Shown: positions 27,236 through 35,919 of the stretch, in pieces | Layout: each line of letters begins with the position of its first letter | Position numbering within the stretch: position 1 is the first letter of the stretch | Assembly: GCA_002773135.1 (NCBI GenBank) | Contig: PFCB01000018.1 | Span: forward strand, 558 to 36,476 | DNA: 35,919 bases | From: Candidatus Magasanikbacteria bacterium CG10_big_fil_rev_8_21_14_0_10_47_10 | GTDB lineage: Bacteria > Patescibacteriota > Patescibacteriia > Magasanikbacterales > UBA922 | Direction: 5' to 3' | The notes under the pieces: model-generated | Told to the model about the DNA's origin: nothing | Databases searched by the model: none | What the model saw: the letters and a program-made list of their open reading frames with translations, nothing else | Program-made: the position numbers and the translations under genes

Positions 27236-29086
27236 TTATTTCTTGTCTTCTTGTTCTGTTTCCCCATCCATTATTAGTTTAAACGCCTCTTGTTCCACCG
27301 TTTCCCTTACCATCAGCTCTTTCACAAGGCGCTCCATTTCTGTTCTTCTATCTATCAGTACGCGCTCCGCAGTCTCCCTCGCATGTGCGAGCAATTTATT
27401 GATTTCACTATCAATGGTTTCTGCTGTTTTTTCAGAATAATTTTTCTTATCATGAATTTCTTGCGCCAAGAAAATCATTTCTTCATTTTCACCGTACACG
27501 CGTGGCCCCAGCTCTTCACTCATGCCATATTGCATGACCATTTTCTTTGCCAATTGTGTTGCTTTTTTCAAATCACTTGATGGACCGGTGGTCAGCTGAT
27601 CCAAGCCGTATATCATCCGCTCGGCAACGTATCCGCCCATCATCATGGCCATGTCGTCTTTAAACTGCGCAATGCGCTGGTAGTGCTTATCCGAATCAGG
27701 CATAGAAAGCGTATATCCGCCTGCCATGCCACGACCAATAATGGAAACCTTTCGAACAGGATCACAGTTTGGCAAGAAGTGACCAACTATGGCATGCCCT
27801 GCCTCGTGATACGCGGTCATTTCTTTGTCCTTTTCACTCATCACGCGAGACCGTTTTTCAGGACCAAGCAGCACCTTATCGATACTTTCGCGTACCAATT
27901 CCTCATTAATTTTCTTTTTATTTTTTCGCACGGCCAAGATGGCTGCCTCGTTTAATAAATTTTCCAAATCAGCACCGGAAAATCCGGGCGTTCGTTCGGC
28001 CAGGGTTCGCAATTTCACGTCATCTGCAAGTGGTTTGCCCTGCGCGTGCACTTTTAGGATAGCTTCTCTGTCATTTATATCCGGGAGTGAAATCACCACG
28101 CGTCTGTCAAAACGACCGGGACGAAGCAGCGCCTCGTCCAAGACATCCGGTCGATTGGTGGCCGCCACGACGATCACACCAAGATTCGGTTCAAATCCGT
28201 CCATCTCCACCAATATTTGGTTCAATGTTTGCTCACGCTCATCGTGCGACCCACCAAGGCCGGCTCCGCGCTTGCGACCAACCGCATCAATTTCATCGAT
28301 AAACACTATGGCCGGTGCTGTTTTTTTCGCTTTGTTAAATAAATCTCGGACACGTGACGCACCCACACCCACAAACATTTCCACAAACTCAGAACCTGAA
28401 ATATGGAAAAATGGAACGCCCGCTTCTCCGGCAACGGCTTTTGCAAGTAATGTTTTTCCGGTTCCCGGTGATCCCATGAGCAAGACACCCTTTGGAATCT
28501 TTGCACCCATGTCTGCAAACTTTTTTGGGTGCTTCAAAAAATCTACAATCTCTTCCAATTCTTCTTTTGCTTCCACAGCACCGGCTACATCTTTAAATGT
28601 TTTTTTACTTTTTTCATCCGCCTTTGCTTCCTTTGCTTTGCTTGAACCAAAGCCCATGGCTTTATTGTTGACGCCCTGCACCTGACGACTCATAAACCAA
28701 ATAAACCCTACGATAAAGAGAAGCGGAATCAGGTACGGCGCAAGCACCGTTGCCCAAAAAGCAAATCCATCTTCTTTTTTTACTTTTACATCAATAGACC
28801 CAACTTTTGCCGGATCAACACCCAGGTTGTCCATGAGTTCTGTAAAGGATTGCCCATATTCCTTTTTAATCTCCTGCTTTGCCCGGCTTTCATCTTTAAG
28901 CGTTACGGCAATAATATCTTTCTGAATTTCAATACTTTGTACTTCGTCGTTTTGTATTTCCGTGACAAGCGTATTGATACTGGTTTCTTCTGGTTTTTCT
29001 TTGTCAAAATTACCAAAACTGAGCACGGCTGCCAATAAAAACAGGACAACGATGATGTAGGCGAAATTCTTAATCAGATTCTTCAT
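27236..29086 (-). CDS. ftsH: ATP-dependent zinc metalloprotease FtsH
   Basis: Two N-terminal TMs; [26 protein letters not shown] region [14 protein letters not shown] zinc motif. Confidence 0.98.
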   Translation of the reverse strand: MKNLIKNFAYIIVVLFLLAAVLSFGNFDKEKPEETSINTLVTEIQNDEVQSIEIQKDIIAVTLKDESRAKQEIKKEYGQSFTELMDNLGVDPAKVGSIDVKVKKEDGFAFWATVLAPYLIPLLFIVGFIWFMSRQVQGVNNKAMGFGSSKAKEAKADEKSKKTFKDVAGAVEAKEELEEIVDFLKHPKKFADMGAKIPKGVLLMGSPGTGKTLLAKAVAGEAGVPFFHISGSEFVEMFVGVGASRVRDLFNKAKKTAPAIVFIDEIDAVGRKRGAGLGGSHDEREQTLNQILVEMDGFEPNLGVIVVAATNRPDVLDEALLRPGRFDRRVVISLPDINDREAILKVHAQGKPLADDVKLRTLAERTPGFSGADLENLLNEAAILAVRKNKKKINEELVRESIDKVLLGPEKRSRVMSEKDKEMTAYHEAGHAIVGHFLPNCDPVRKVSIIGRGMAGGYTLSMPDSDKHYQRIAQFKDDMAMMMGGYVAERMIYGLDQLTTGPSSDLKKATQLAKKMVMQYGMSEELGPRVYGENEEMIFLAQEIHDKKNYSEKTAETIDSEINKLLAHARETAERVLIDRRTEMERLVKELMVRETVEQEAFKLIMDGETEQEDKK

Positions 29087-29123
29087 AAAAAACGTGTAAA
29101 TCTAGAGAAATTATCGTTGGATG

Positions 29124-29159
29124 AGTATAGATAAAAGCACCGATTTTGTCAACCGGTGC
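29124..29159 (-). promoter_or_regulatory. ftsH promoter overlapping a terminator-like hairpin
   Basis: Minus strand TTGACA (29152-29147)-N17-TATACT (29129-29124). GCACCG/CGGTGC hairpin (29137-29142/29154-29159) holds the -35 in its loop. Confidence 0.55.
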
Positions 29160-29215
29160 CTGCGCATCCTTCCCGCCTAGTGGAATGTCCTTACACGTAA
29201 CATGTCTCACGGCGG

Positions 29216-32200
29216 TCAGACCAATTCAGCCAATACATCTTCTATAACATCATCGATTGAAAAAGGTATACCTTGTTGGATATCTTCTACCGATTCTTCA
29301 AGCGACTTTTTTACCCCGGCAACCAGGTCCGCTCTGGTGACAAATCCGTCAAGAATATAATCCATGACTTCTTCATTTGCCGCTATGGTTGCTTCCACAT
29401 TTCTCCACTGATCATTAAAGACATCAAACCAGCCCTGATCATAGTTCTCCTCAATTTTTGGCATATTTCTTTTGTATGCCGATTCGATTTTGCCTTCCAA
29501 TGTGGCAATCTGTCCGCGAAGACTTGCGACATCAGCCCCTCTTTCAAGTAATTCCGCAAGACGTGCCGCTTCTGCCTTAAAACTCGCGTACTTCTCGTAC
29601 ATATCTGCCATGGCTTTTGTGTTTTCAGTGGACTCCTGTTTCTTCGCTCGTATTTTATCCGGCTGTTTTTCGCGTCCGCGCGCGTGCTTTTTTTCTTTCA
29701 CGCGCTTCTGCTTACCACGAGCGATATCGGCACGCCCCATGTATGGACGCATACCGTCAATAAGCGCGCGCATTTTGGCCAGATGATCAAAAAATTCCGC
29801 CTTGAGTTCATCCGTCATGTCTTCCTTTTTTTCTTTGCTACGCGGGGTCATATCAATCACCACAGCAGGTTTCACAGGCTCTGGTTTTTCCTGTTTTTTT
29901 GCGCTCAGCAAATCAGCGAGCGTTCCCATTGACTCACCGACAGTACCAATCTCGGACGTTCCGCCACCGCGCGTTTCCTCATAAAAATTCTCACTGTAAT
30001 TGCCACCTGCACCTTTTGAAATTTCATACAATTCATCCGGCTGAATATGACCGTTCGATATGCTGACACGGAGCATTTCATTCGCCCCTTCACCGATAAC
30101 CCAGTGTCCATCCGGCAATCGAAAATTGCCCTCGAACCAATCGTGGGCCCTTCCAAAATAGAGTACGTCTCCATTTGCCTGAAATATCAGCTTCTTTCCC
30201 CACGTGCCAATGGGAATGCCACCCTGCCGCGACTCCTGTATGGAAAATGCATCGCCTAATTTGAACCCATCAACGGCATTCACTTTGGCGGCTTTGCCGT
30301 TTTGGACATACACGTATTTGGCCGCAGTTCCCCATTCTTTCATTTTAGTATACAAATCCATGTGTTCCGGCAACGTGACACCGGCCAATATGCCAGTAAG
30401 CTCTTGTATCATTTCTTCAGCTTGCATGACTCTTTGCTCAAACGTCATGTTTCTCACATCGTACGAAGAATACGCTAATGCAAGCAATTGATTGACATGA
30501 GACCATTTTTCTTTGATTATCTCCTGATCAATCCCATCAATCAATCCTGCGTAGGCATCATCGGAAATTATGGTGACCTTCTCACTCATCTTGCTCAATT
30601 TCTCCCGCAACGCGCGGACTTGGGCAATATGTCCCTCAAGATTGCTGATCATATCCGATGCCTCCCACATCTGGACGATGGCCCGTCGGGGATCGTGTGA
30701 AATCAGGCTTTCCGTCCTATTGGACCAATCACCTTGGAGCTTTGAGCGTATACGGCTCAACTCTTCTGAAAAAAGATTATCCCGATCCAAGGACTTCTCC
30801 ACCGTGTCAAGGCGTGCTTTCACCTCATCATGTATATCCCGCGCGGGTTTTGGCAGTTCGCGCATATCTGATTCCCTCAACGCTGCCCGCTGCGCCGTGG
30901 TATGCAGATTCTCGGCATTTTCCGCCGCCTGCCGAGCGTGCTCTTCATTCTGAAAGTACTGGATAAAATAATGCGGTTTGTCTCCAGACCATACCACTTC
31001 CGCGCACACGGCAGGGTATGCAATGAGCGATTTCTGGTCAAAAGAGATTCCGTATTGCAACGGCAGAACCCCAAAAGCCTCCGGCCCGGGAAGCGGCCCT
31101 TCAAGACCCACCCCGTCACCAGGCAATGCCACCCGCTCGTTTACCTTTTTAAACTCTTCAAACAGCTGCGCAGCGTGATGCTCACGCAACTTCAGTATGT
31201 ATGATTCAATGGATGGGAATGATGTACCAAAAAATTCGCTCACCACAATGAGTTCATCATCATCGTCAAACGAAAGAATTTCACTGCGAATGGGTTCTAT
31301 TTCTTTTTCAAGCAGACGAGCGGCATGGTACGAGTCCTCAAGATTCGATCCCGGCATGCCTATTGTTACTTTTTGTACTTTATGCCGGTCATTCCAACTT
31401 TTATCCTCGTACGCATACGTTAATGCATACATATACCCGCCGTACTGCAGAGTATCGGGCTTGTTCTTTTCAATATTTTCCCGTTGTTCGCTCGGACATA
31501 TATCTTCCACGTTCAACAAAAAACCTTCCGGATTTAACTCCATAGCTTCCTGCATGGAAATACTTTCACCCAGCTGACCGGCAATCCATTCATCCAAAAG
31601 AAACAACGGAACAGTACCTTTTGATTTATGAAACAGCTTCGTCACTGTTTGTATAGAATCTTTATTCTCCTGAATATGAAAGAACTTCTGAATCGCAGGG
31701 TCGCTTGAGCCAGCAATATATCTGGCCAGTTCACGTGTGGCTGCACGGCTTCTTTCGATAACCGTGTCTTCGGGTAAGCGTACCCACATGCCGTCTTTTC
31801 TTTGAAACTCGTAGCTCGCCGTTGTCTGCGCAATTCCATCCTTTACTGACACCCGGACATATTCCGGCGTGTCGGTACGACGAACAATTTGGGGAAGGGC
31901 GCGTTCCAGCATGGTTGAACCAATCGGCTGCAAACCCACCGCGTATTTCCATGTGGTTTCACTACTTCCATACTTGGTAGATCTGGTGCCTTTCCCCGGT
32001 TGTAGCCGCATACAGACAGCCATTTCAGGGCTCGCCTTCATTGCATGAGATGTACTGTTAATCCGCACATCCAAATCACCTCTATCAAGACGCTCATACT
32101 GCACACCATGCTTTCTGCCGGTCTTTTTTATCAAATGATCGGGCGCGAACCCGGCGCACAGTGACAGCGCAATGTCATCGACAGATCCGCCTCTCGGCCG

Positions 32201-34096
32201 TTCTATTCCGGCTACGCGCAGCTGTTCCATGATGCGTCCATATTGATCCATTACATACCGCATTTGATCAAAATCATACCCATATTCATGACAAAACCCT
32301 TCCCGATTTTTCGATGATCGAAAGGCATTGAACGCAGCCAAGGCGGTGCCCCAATCTGATCCACGATCATTCTCTGTGGCCAGACTTGCTTGCTTGTCTC
32401 TATAGCGACTTCGAATGTTCCCGACCGCATCACGCTCGCTCTGTTCGTATCCTCTCTCTTTTTTCCATTGATCACGACTCTGTTTAATTTCCGAAACACT
32501 GGGCCGCTTGTTCAAATTCTTCCCCGATAACATTTGAGATACAGCAACAACTTCCGGCACACAAGAATGTTTTTGCGCTTCCACCACCACACGCGCCATA
32601 CGAGGTTCAAGCGGCATGTCCGCCATAACTTCTCCCTCAGGCGTCAGCCGTCTGTCCTTGTCTATAGCGCCGATGGTATACAGCAAATGCAACGCTTCTT
32701 TCAAATTTTGTTCATTGGGCTTGTCTATAAAGTCAAAGTCTTCCACGTCCGTTATACCCGCCCGAATCATTTGCAATACAACCGACGTAATGTCCAAACG
32801 CTTTATGTCAGGTGTTGGTTGGTCATCAAGCGCTTCAAATTGCTCCCGCGAAATCAGCGGATAATAGTGCCCATCTTCCACACGACCGGCCCGACCCTTT
32901 CGCTGTGTGGATTCCGCTTTGCTCACCGGCACCTCTTGAAGTGAAGACAAACGTGTTTCCGGATCAAACACACTTTGATTTTTGCGGCATGAGTCCACCA
33001 CATATTTGACCCCCGGCACGGTGACCGATGTCTCGGCCATATTGGTAGATACAATGACGCGTCGCGTGCCCCGTTTTCCGGGCGACAGTGCCGTATTGCG
33101 CTCGTGTTGAGAAAAACTGCTGTGCAAACCCAGCACCTGTACGCGTTTCCCGCGCGCATTTTGCAATTGCGCCAGTTCATTCTGAATTTCTCGAATGGTT
33201 CTCAAGCCCGGCATGAACACGAGTATGTCCCCATCATCCGTGGATTCCAAAATCGACAGAATGCGATCAATGGCAATAGTGGTATACGGTCTTTCCTTTT
33301 CTTCTCCACTTGGATGCGCGTACGTCAAATCCGCCGGATCAGGAAAATGTTCATCCACAGGAAAAAGCCTGCCTTCCACTTGAAGCGCATGCTCGTCTTT
33401 GATGCCAAAATAATTCTGAAATTTTTCTTTATCAATGGTGGCCGATGCGACAACCACTTTTAACAACGGCTGTCCGCTTTGTGCGCGCAAATGGTTAGCG
33501 CGTTTGACCAACCCCAACACCAAATCGATATTCAAATCGCGCTCATGCGCTTCATCTATCACCACCGCATCATACTGACGAAGTGTGGTGTCATTACGAA
33601 ACTTATTTGCAAGCACTTGCGTCGTCTGTATTTGGAGCGATGTCTCTCGATTATTTCCATGAAATTCAGAGGTGGTAAAACAAATATCCCTTCCAAATTG
33701 CATTCCTGCAAACCGGGCAGCGGTTGCAACCGTCACAGCCTTGGCCGCGTCACGTCTTGGTTGTGTCATTGCCACTCTTACGTTGCCCTCTCCTCTGTGT
33801 TCCTCCAAATGACTCAACGTCCAAACTCCCAACGAAAGAGACTTGCCCGCTCCGGTTTGGGCCTGCACCAACACCGCCTCACTCTCGCGCAATGCTCGGT
33901 CAAATTGATCTTCGTACTTCTCAATGGGAAAATCACGATCCACCAAATCAGTATGTTCTGCTATTTCTCGGATGCTATCCAAACAATCACGCGCGATTTC
34001 CTGTTCTCGATCGCTTCGCAATTTCAAAGAGGCGACAATTTCCGCATCATCGCCACGATCTCGTCCGGGTTGTCCTTCACCTATACGGCGTGCCAT
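29216..34096 (-). CDS. Giant HrpA-like DEAH-box helicase with a long uncharacterised C-terminal region
   Basis: QAQTGAGKS (I), VVIDEAHERD (II), VVASAT (III), VIVSTNMAETSVTVPGVKYVVD (V), QRKGRAGR (VI); HA2-like region; most of the C-terminal half has no domain I recognise. Confidence 0.9.
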   Translation of the reverse strand: MARRIGEGQPGRDRGDDAEIVASLKLRSDREQEIARDCLDSIREIAEHTDLVDRDFPIEKYEDQFDRALRESEAVLVQAQTGAGKSLSLGVWTLSHLEEHRGEGNVRVAMTQPRRDAAKAVTVATAARFAGMQFGRDICFTTSEFHGNNRETSLQIQTTQVLANKFRNDTTLRQYDAVVIDEAHERDLNIDLVLGLVKRANHLRAQSGQPLLKVVVASATIDKEKFQNYFGIKDEHALQVEGRLFPVDEHFPDPADLTYAHPSGEEKERPYTTIAIDRILSILESTDDGDILVFMPGLRTIREIQNELAQLQNARGKRVQVLGLHSSFSQHERNTALSPGKRGTRRVIVSTNMAETSVTVPGVKYVVDSCRKNQSVFDPETRLSSLQEVPVSKAESTQRKGRAGRVEDGHYYPLISREQFEALDDQPTPDIKRLDITSVVLQMIRAGITDVEDFDFIDKPNEQNLKEALHLLYTIGAIDKDRRLTPEGEVMADMPLEPRMARVVVEAQKHSCVPEVVAVSQMLSGKNLNKRPSVSEIKQSRDQWKKERGYEQSERDAVGNIRSRYRDKQASLATENDRGSDWGTALAAFNAFRSSKNREGFCHEYGYDFDQMRYVMDQYGRIMEQLRVAGIERPRGGSVDDIALSLCAGFAPDHLIKKTGRKHGVQYERLDRGDLDVRINSTSHAMKASPEMAVCMRLQPGKGTRSTKYGSSETTWKYAVGLQPIGSTMLERALPQIVRRTDTPEYVRVSVKDGIAQTTASYEFQRKDGMWVRLPEDTVIERSRAATRELARYIAGSSDPAIQKFFHIQENKDSIQTVTKLFHKSKGTVPLFLLDEWIAGQLGESISMQEAMELNPEGFLLNVEDICPSEQRENIEKNKPDTLQYGGYMYALTYAYEDKSWNDRHKVQKVTIGMPGSNLEDSYHAARLLEKEIEPIRSEILSFDDDDELIVVSEFFGTSFPSIESYILKLREHHAAQLFEEFKKVNERVALPGDGVGLEGPLPGPEAFGVLPLQYGISFDQKSLIAYPAVCAEVVWSGDKPHYFIQYFQNEEHARQAAENAENLHTTAQRAALRESDMRELPKPARDIHDEVKARLDTVEKSLDRDNLFSEELSRIRSKLQGDWSNRTESLISHDPRRAIVQMWEASDMISNLEGHIAQVRALREKLSKMSEKVTIISDDAYAGLIDGIDQEIIKEKWSHVNQLLALAYSSYDVRNMTFEQRVMQAEEMIQELTGILAGVTLPEHMDLYTKMKEWGTAAKYVYVQNGKAAKVNAVDGFKLGDAFSIQESRQGGIPIGTWGKKLIFQANGDVLYFGRAHDWFEGNFRLPDGHWVIGEGANEMLRVSISNGHIQPDELYEISKGAGGNYSENFYEETRGGGTSEIGTVGESMGTLADLLSAKKQEKPEPVKPAVVIDMTPRSKEKKEDMTDELKAEFFDHLAKMRALIDGMRPYMGRADIARGKQKRVKEKKHARGREKQPDKIRAKKQESTENTKAMADMYEKYASFKAEAARLAELLERGADVASLRGQIATLEGKIESAYKRNMPKIEENYDQGWFDVFNDQWRNVEATIAANEEVMDYILDGFVTRADLVAGVKKSLEESVEDIQQGIPFSIDDVIEDVLAELV

Positions 34097-34617
34097 ATGT
34101 TCTGACTATCTTGTATCTTTACAATCGGCGCGTATTTTATCCACAAAGCGTATGCTATAAGCGCGGTCATTGCGTCCGTGTCGCCTTCGAACAAAACTTC
34201 CTGAGCAAATCGTACATTATTTTTTACAAAAAAACAGGTATCCAAATATGTATCCGCTGTGGCTTTTGGTGCCGAGGAAATTTCAAATGTAACCGTCTTT
34301 TTGATCCGCTCAGGCAGTTCAGGGGGTTCAAACAGTATCTCAGAGTGGATCCATATTGCGTCATCTCTTGAATACATCTCCGGCGGGACGGTACTGAAAA
34401 GTACTACACATACGTCCTCTGAAAATTGCAGTACCACCTCCTGGCATGTGCGGCGCAGTAATTCAAGATTACGCAGAGCAAAAAGAATATCGGGCAATGA
34501 AGGATCAAGGGTAACAATCACATGTTCGCTATCCAAATCAGCCAGCTGTTCCGGGGTAACGCTTGCCAAAGAGACTGTTCGGTATGACAAAATGTGGGTA
34601 AGTGATAAAGACTGCAT
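34081..34617 (-). CDS. Hypothetical protein overlapping the helicase start
   Basis: ORF from MQSLSLTHIL; 16-nt overlap with the helicase gene, same strand. Confidence 0.6.
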   Translation of the reverse strand: MQSLSLTHILSYRTVSLASVTPEQLADLDSEHVIVTLDPSLPDILFALRNLELLRRTCQEVVLQFSEDVCVVLFSTVPPEMYSRDDAIWIHSEILFEPPELPERIKKTVTFEISSAPKATADTYLDTCFFVKNNVRFAQEVLFEGDTDAMTALIAYALWIKYAPIVKIQDSQNIWHAV

Positions 34618-34663
34618 ACAAGAATTATTCTGTATAGTGTAGCACGACTGAGGCAAATATAAC

Positions 34664-34686
34664 AAAAAACCGCGTGCGAAGCGGTT
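34664..34686 (-). terminator. Intrinsic terminator for minus-strand transcription out of the right-end region
   Basis: Minus strand AACCGC-ttcgcac-GCGGTT-TTTT. Confidence 0.7.
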
Positions 34687-34819
34687 ATCTTATTTCCACG
34701 CCTTTCCCTACCAGCAATGTCCCGCTTGCGCGGGTCATGTCCGGAAAAATCTTCAGCGGGGAGAGAGTACTCTGCCCGACAGGTCGGGTCAAAGATCCGC
34801 CTGGGATCTTGCCGACCAT
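34685..34819 (-). CDS. Possible 44-aa ORF, or structured RNA
   Basis: MVGKIPGGSLTRPVGQSTLSPLKIFPDMTRASGTLLVGKGVEIR; its TAA overlaps the terminator. No clear SD and many internal hairpins. Confidence 0.25.
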   Translation of the reverse strand: MVGKIPGGSLTRPVGQSTLSPLKIFPDMTRASGTLLVGKGVEIR

Positions 34820-34848
34820 GCACTGCTGGTGGGAAAAGGGGTGGAAAC

Positions 34849-34916
34849 CCCTTTCAACACTCAATCAACTTAAGTGTTCAAAGGGAATCGGCTCGTTGCA
34901 TGTGCATGCGTTGAGC
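34849..34916 (-). repeat. Two-hairpin structured element, copy A
   Basis: Minus strand CGGCTC-aac-GCAT-GCAC-ATGC-aac-GAGCCG followed by CCCTTTGAACACTTAA-gttga-TTGAGTGTTGAAAGGG. Confidence 0.6.
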
Positions 34917-35063
34917 CGTATCCGAGTTGCATTGTCCATCTTTCGACGGACTGCCCGACTGCGTCGGGCTATTGTTTGCGTTGACCTCCACGCATCGGGC
35001 CCAGGGCCCACTAAGGTGTATTCTTTTTTTAACGCGGGAATACGAAAACCCTCGTTGAGAGCT

Positions 35064-35276
35064 CTACGAGCCGAGGATCTTTCGAAGATCCTCGGCCAGG
35101 CCCAGACGCTCGACGAGCGCCCGGGCCTCCTCGTGCTCTCGGTCCCCGAGGTGCCGCGGCAAGCCGCAGAACCCCGGGGTGCCAGTCATCGCCCACTGCT
35201 GCCCGAAGGCAAGCAGCAAGGCGAGCTGGCGCTCGGTGAGGGTCACCTCGCGGGTGCCCTCGGGGGTCTCATCCAC
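35064..35276 (-). CDS. Small GC-rich ORF (70 aa), function unknown
   Basis: AGGAGG, 4 nt, then GTG; VDETPEGTREVTLTERQLALLLAFGQQWAMTGTPGFCGLPRHLGDREHEEARALVERLGLAEDLRKILGS. Confidence 0.55.
   Translation of the reverse strand: MDETPEGTREVTLTERQLALLLAFGQQWAMTGTPGFCGLPRHLGDREHEEARALVERLGLAEDLRKILGS
35070..35096. repeat. Perfect 12-bp inverted repeat in the 3' end of the small ORF
   Basis: GCCGAGGATCTT-tcg-AAGATCCTCGGC. Confidence 0.85.
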
Positions 35277-35295
35277 TCTCCCTCCTTTTTTAGAC

Positions 35296-35360
35296 TCCCT
35301 TGAAACTCTTAACATAAGAATCTCGAGGGAATCCGGCTCTACTTTGTGCAAAGTGAGCCG
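35296..35360 (-). repeat. Two-hairpin structured element, copy B, in the 5' leader of the small ORF
   Basis: Minus strand CGGCTC-a-CTTT-GCAC-AAAG-ta-GAGCCG followed by TCCCTCGAGATTCTT-atgtt-AAGAGTTTCAAGGGA. Confidence 0.6.
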
Positions 35361-35454
35361 TTTCCGAATGCTACGTATTTATCCAGCCGTCGCTGCGCTC
35401 ATGTGGTTTTTCTGTAGGGTCGCCTACAAATTTCCACTCTAGCCATGAGCTTGG

Positions 35455-35511
35455 CAGGCCAAGTATGCTTTCGTTCATCCCATTGCAGGATGGCATACTA
35501 TCGTTGGCCTG
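35455..35511. repeat. Long composite hairpin downstream of the second GC-rich ORF
   Basis: CAGGCCA-AGTATGC-tttcgtt-CATCC-cattgca-GGATG-GCATACT-atcgt-TGGCCTG. Confidence 0.7.
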
Positions 35512-35548
35512 TCCCGGTTTTCTGCCGGTTCAGTTTCTCCACCCGCGG

Positions 35549-35827
35549 CTAGATCTTTCCGTCGGCGGCGTCGAATACGTCGCCAAACGAGACCTGGCCG
35601 CGGGGGCCCCTGAAGCCGTCGTTGGTCCAGAAGCCAGGACTGCAGCAAGTGCAGCCGGCCTCCTCCCAACGAAACGTCGGCTCCAGTCCGGGGACGATGT
35701 GCTTTCCGTCGCAGAGCGGCCGACCCTCCCGAAGGAGAATCCGCGCCGCCCGCTTCGCAGGGCCCATCGCCAGGCCCGCCTTCCGAAAAAGGCGGGCCAC
35801 CCGGTTGACGCATTTCTTTCGCGTCAT
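35549..35827 (-). CDS. Small GC-rich ORF (92 aa), function unknown
   Basis: MTRKKCVNRVARLFRKAGLAMGPAKRAARILLREGRPLCDGKHIVPGLEPTFRWEEAGCTCCSPGFWTNDGFRGPRGQVSFGDVFDAADGKI; more protein-like than the competing frame. Confidence 0.5.
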   Translation of the reverse strand: MTRKKCVNRVARLFRKAGLAMGPAKRAARILLREGRPLCDGKHIVPGLEPTFRWEEAGCTCCSPGFWTNDGFRGPRGQVSFGDVFDAADGKI

Positions 35828-35834
35828 TGGTCAT

Positions 35835-35882
35835 CCACCACGTCTTGCACTCCTCGCTCCCGAGGGCTATTCGACGTGGTGG
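35835..35882. repeat. Composite hairpin immediately upstream of the second GC-rich ORF
   Basis: CCACCACGTC ... CCTCG-ctcc-CGAGG ... GACGTGGTGG. Confidence 0.7.
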
Positions 35883-35919
35883 CCCTTTTTTAATTTCCTA
35901 CAGATACTTTTTCTAAATC

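Noticed and set aside
33479-34371. Plus-strand ORFs of over 200 aa opposite the helicase start
   Set aside because: Antisense to conserved DEAH helicase motifs, with no recognisable domain.
34518-34823. 101-aa minus-strand ORF (MHGRQDPRRIF...)
   Set aside because: Reads through the strong minus-strand terminator at 34664-34686 and into the 194-aa gene; the shorter 44-aa frame is more plausible.
34913-34950. GAGCCGTAT resembling the start of group II intron domain V
   Set aside because: The rest of domain V (tetraloop hairpin and ACGGTTC return strand) is absent and there is no reverse transcriptase; GAGCCG is explained by the copy A stem.
34849-35360. Integron attC sites as an explanation for the repeated hairpins
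   Set aside because: I could not find the paired RYYYAAC/GTTRRRY core sites and there is no integrase in the window; the cassette idea stays open only in a general sense.
35475-35834. 119-aa minus-strand ORF (MTNDAKEMRQPGG...)
   Set aside because: Out of frame with the 92-aa ORF; Gly/Arg/Pro-rich composition typical of a GC-rich shadow frame.

Overview
The 35.9-kb window looks like Patescibacteria/CPR-type chromosomal DNA, judged from gene content and protein style; taxonomy was not tested. Recognisable genes on the left are a 3D-domain protein, an acidic FtsK translocase, a RodZ-like HTH protein, RecA, a DUF1003 protein, a SpoIID protein with two Ig-like domains, a polysaccharide flippase, a GH114-like lipoprotein and an O-antigen ligase. 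The middle carries MsrB, TraX, an S51 peptidase, a SET protein, tRNA-Ser(CGA), a class IV aminotransferase, an endonuclease III without Fe-S cysteines, a DsbA-like protein, a PfkB kinase, a Na+/Ca2+ exchanger, S-adenosylhomocysteinase, a CNNM/CorC-like protein and a pseudouridine synthase. These are followed by a block of uncharacterised proteins, FtsH, and a giant (1626 aa) HrpA-like DEAH helicase with an overlapping small partner gene. The most unusual segment is the right end (about 34.66-35.9 kb). It is visibly GC-rich, carries small minus-strand ORFs and dense hairpins, and contains two diverged copies of a two-hairpin element whose stems are kept by compensatory changes. G-U pairs in those stems fit a minus-strand RNA. 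Other candidates are a self-contained promoter-hairpin-terminator unit upstream of nth, a leader ORF in front of recA, an operator-like palindrome over the msrB promoter, and two places where a promoter hexamer lies in the loop of a terminator-like hairpin.
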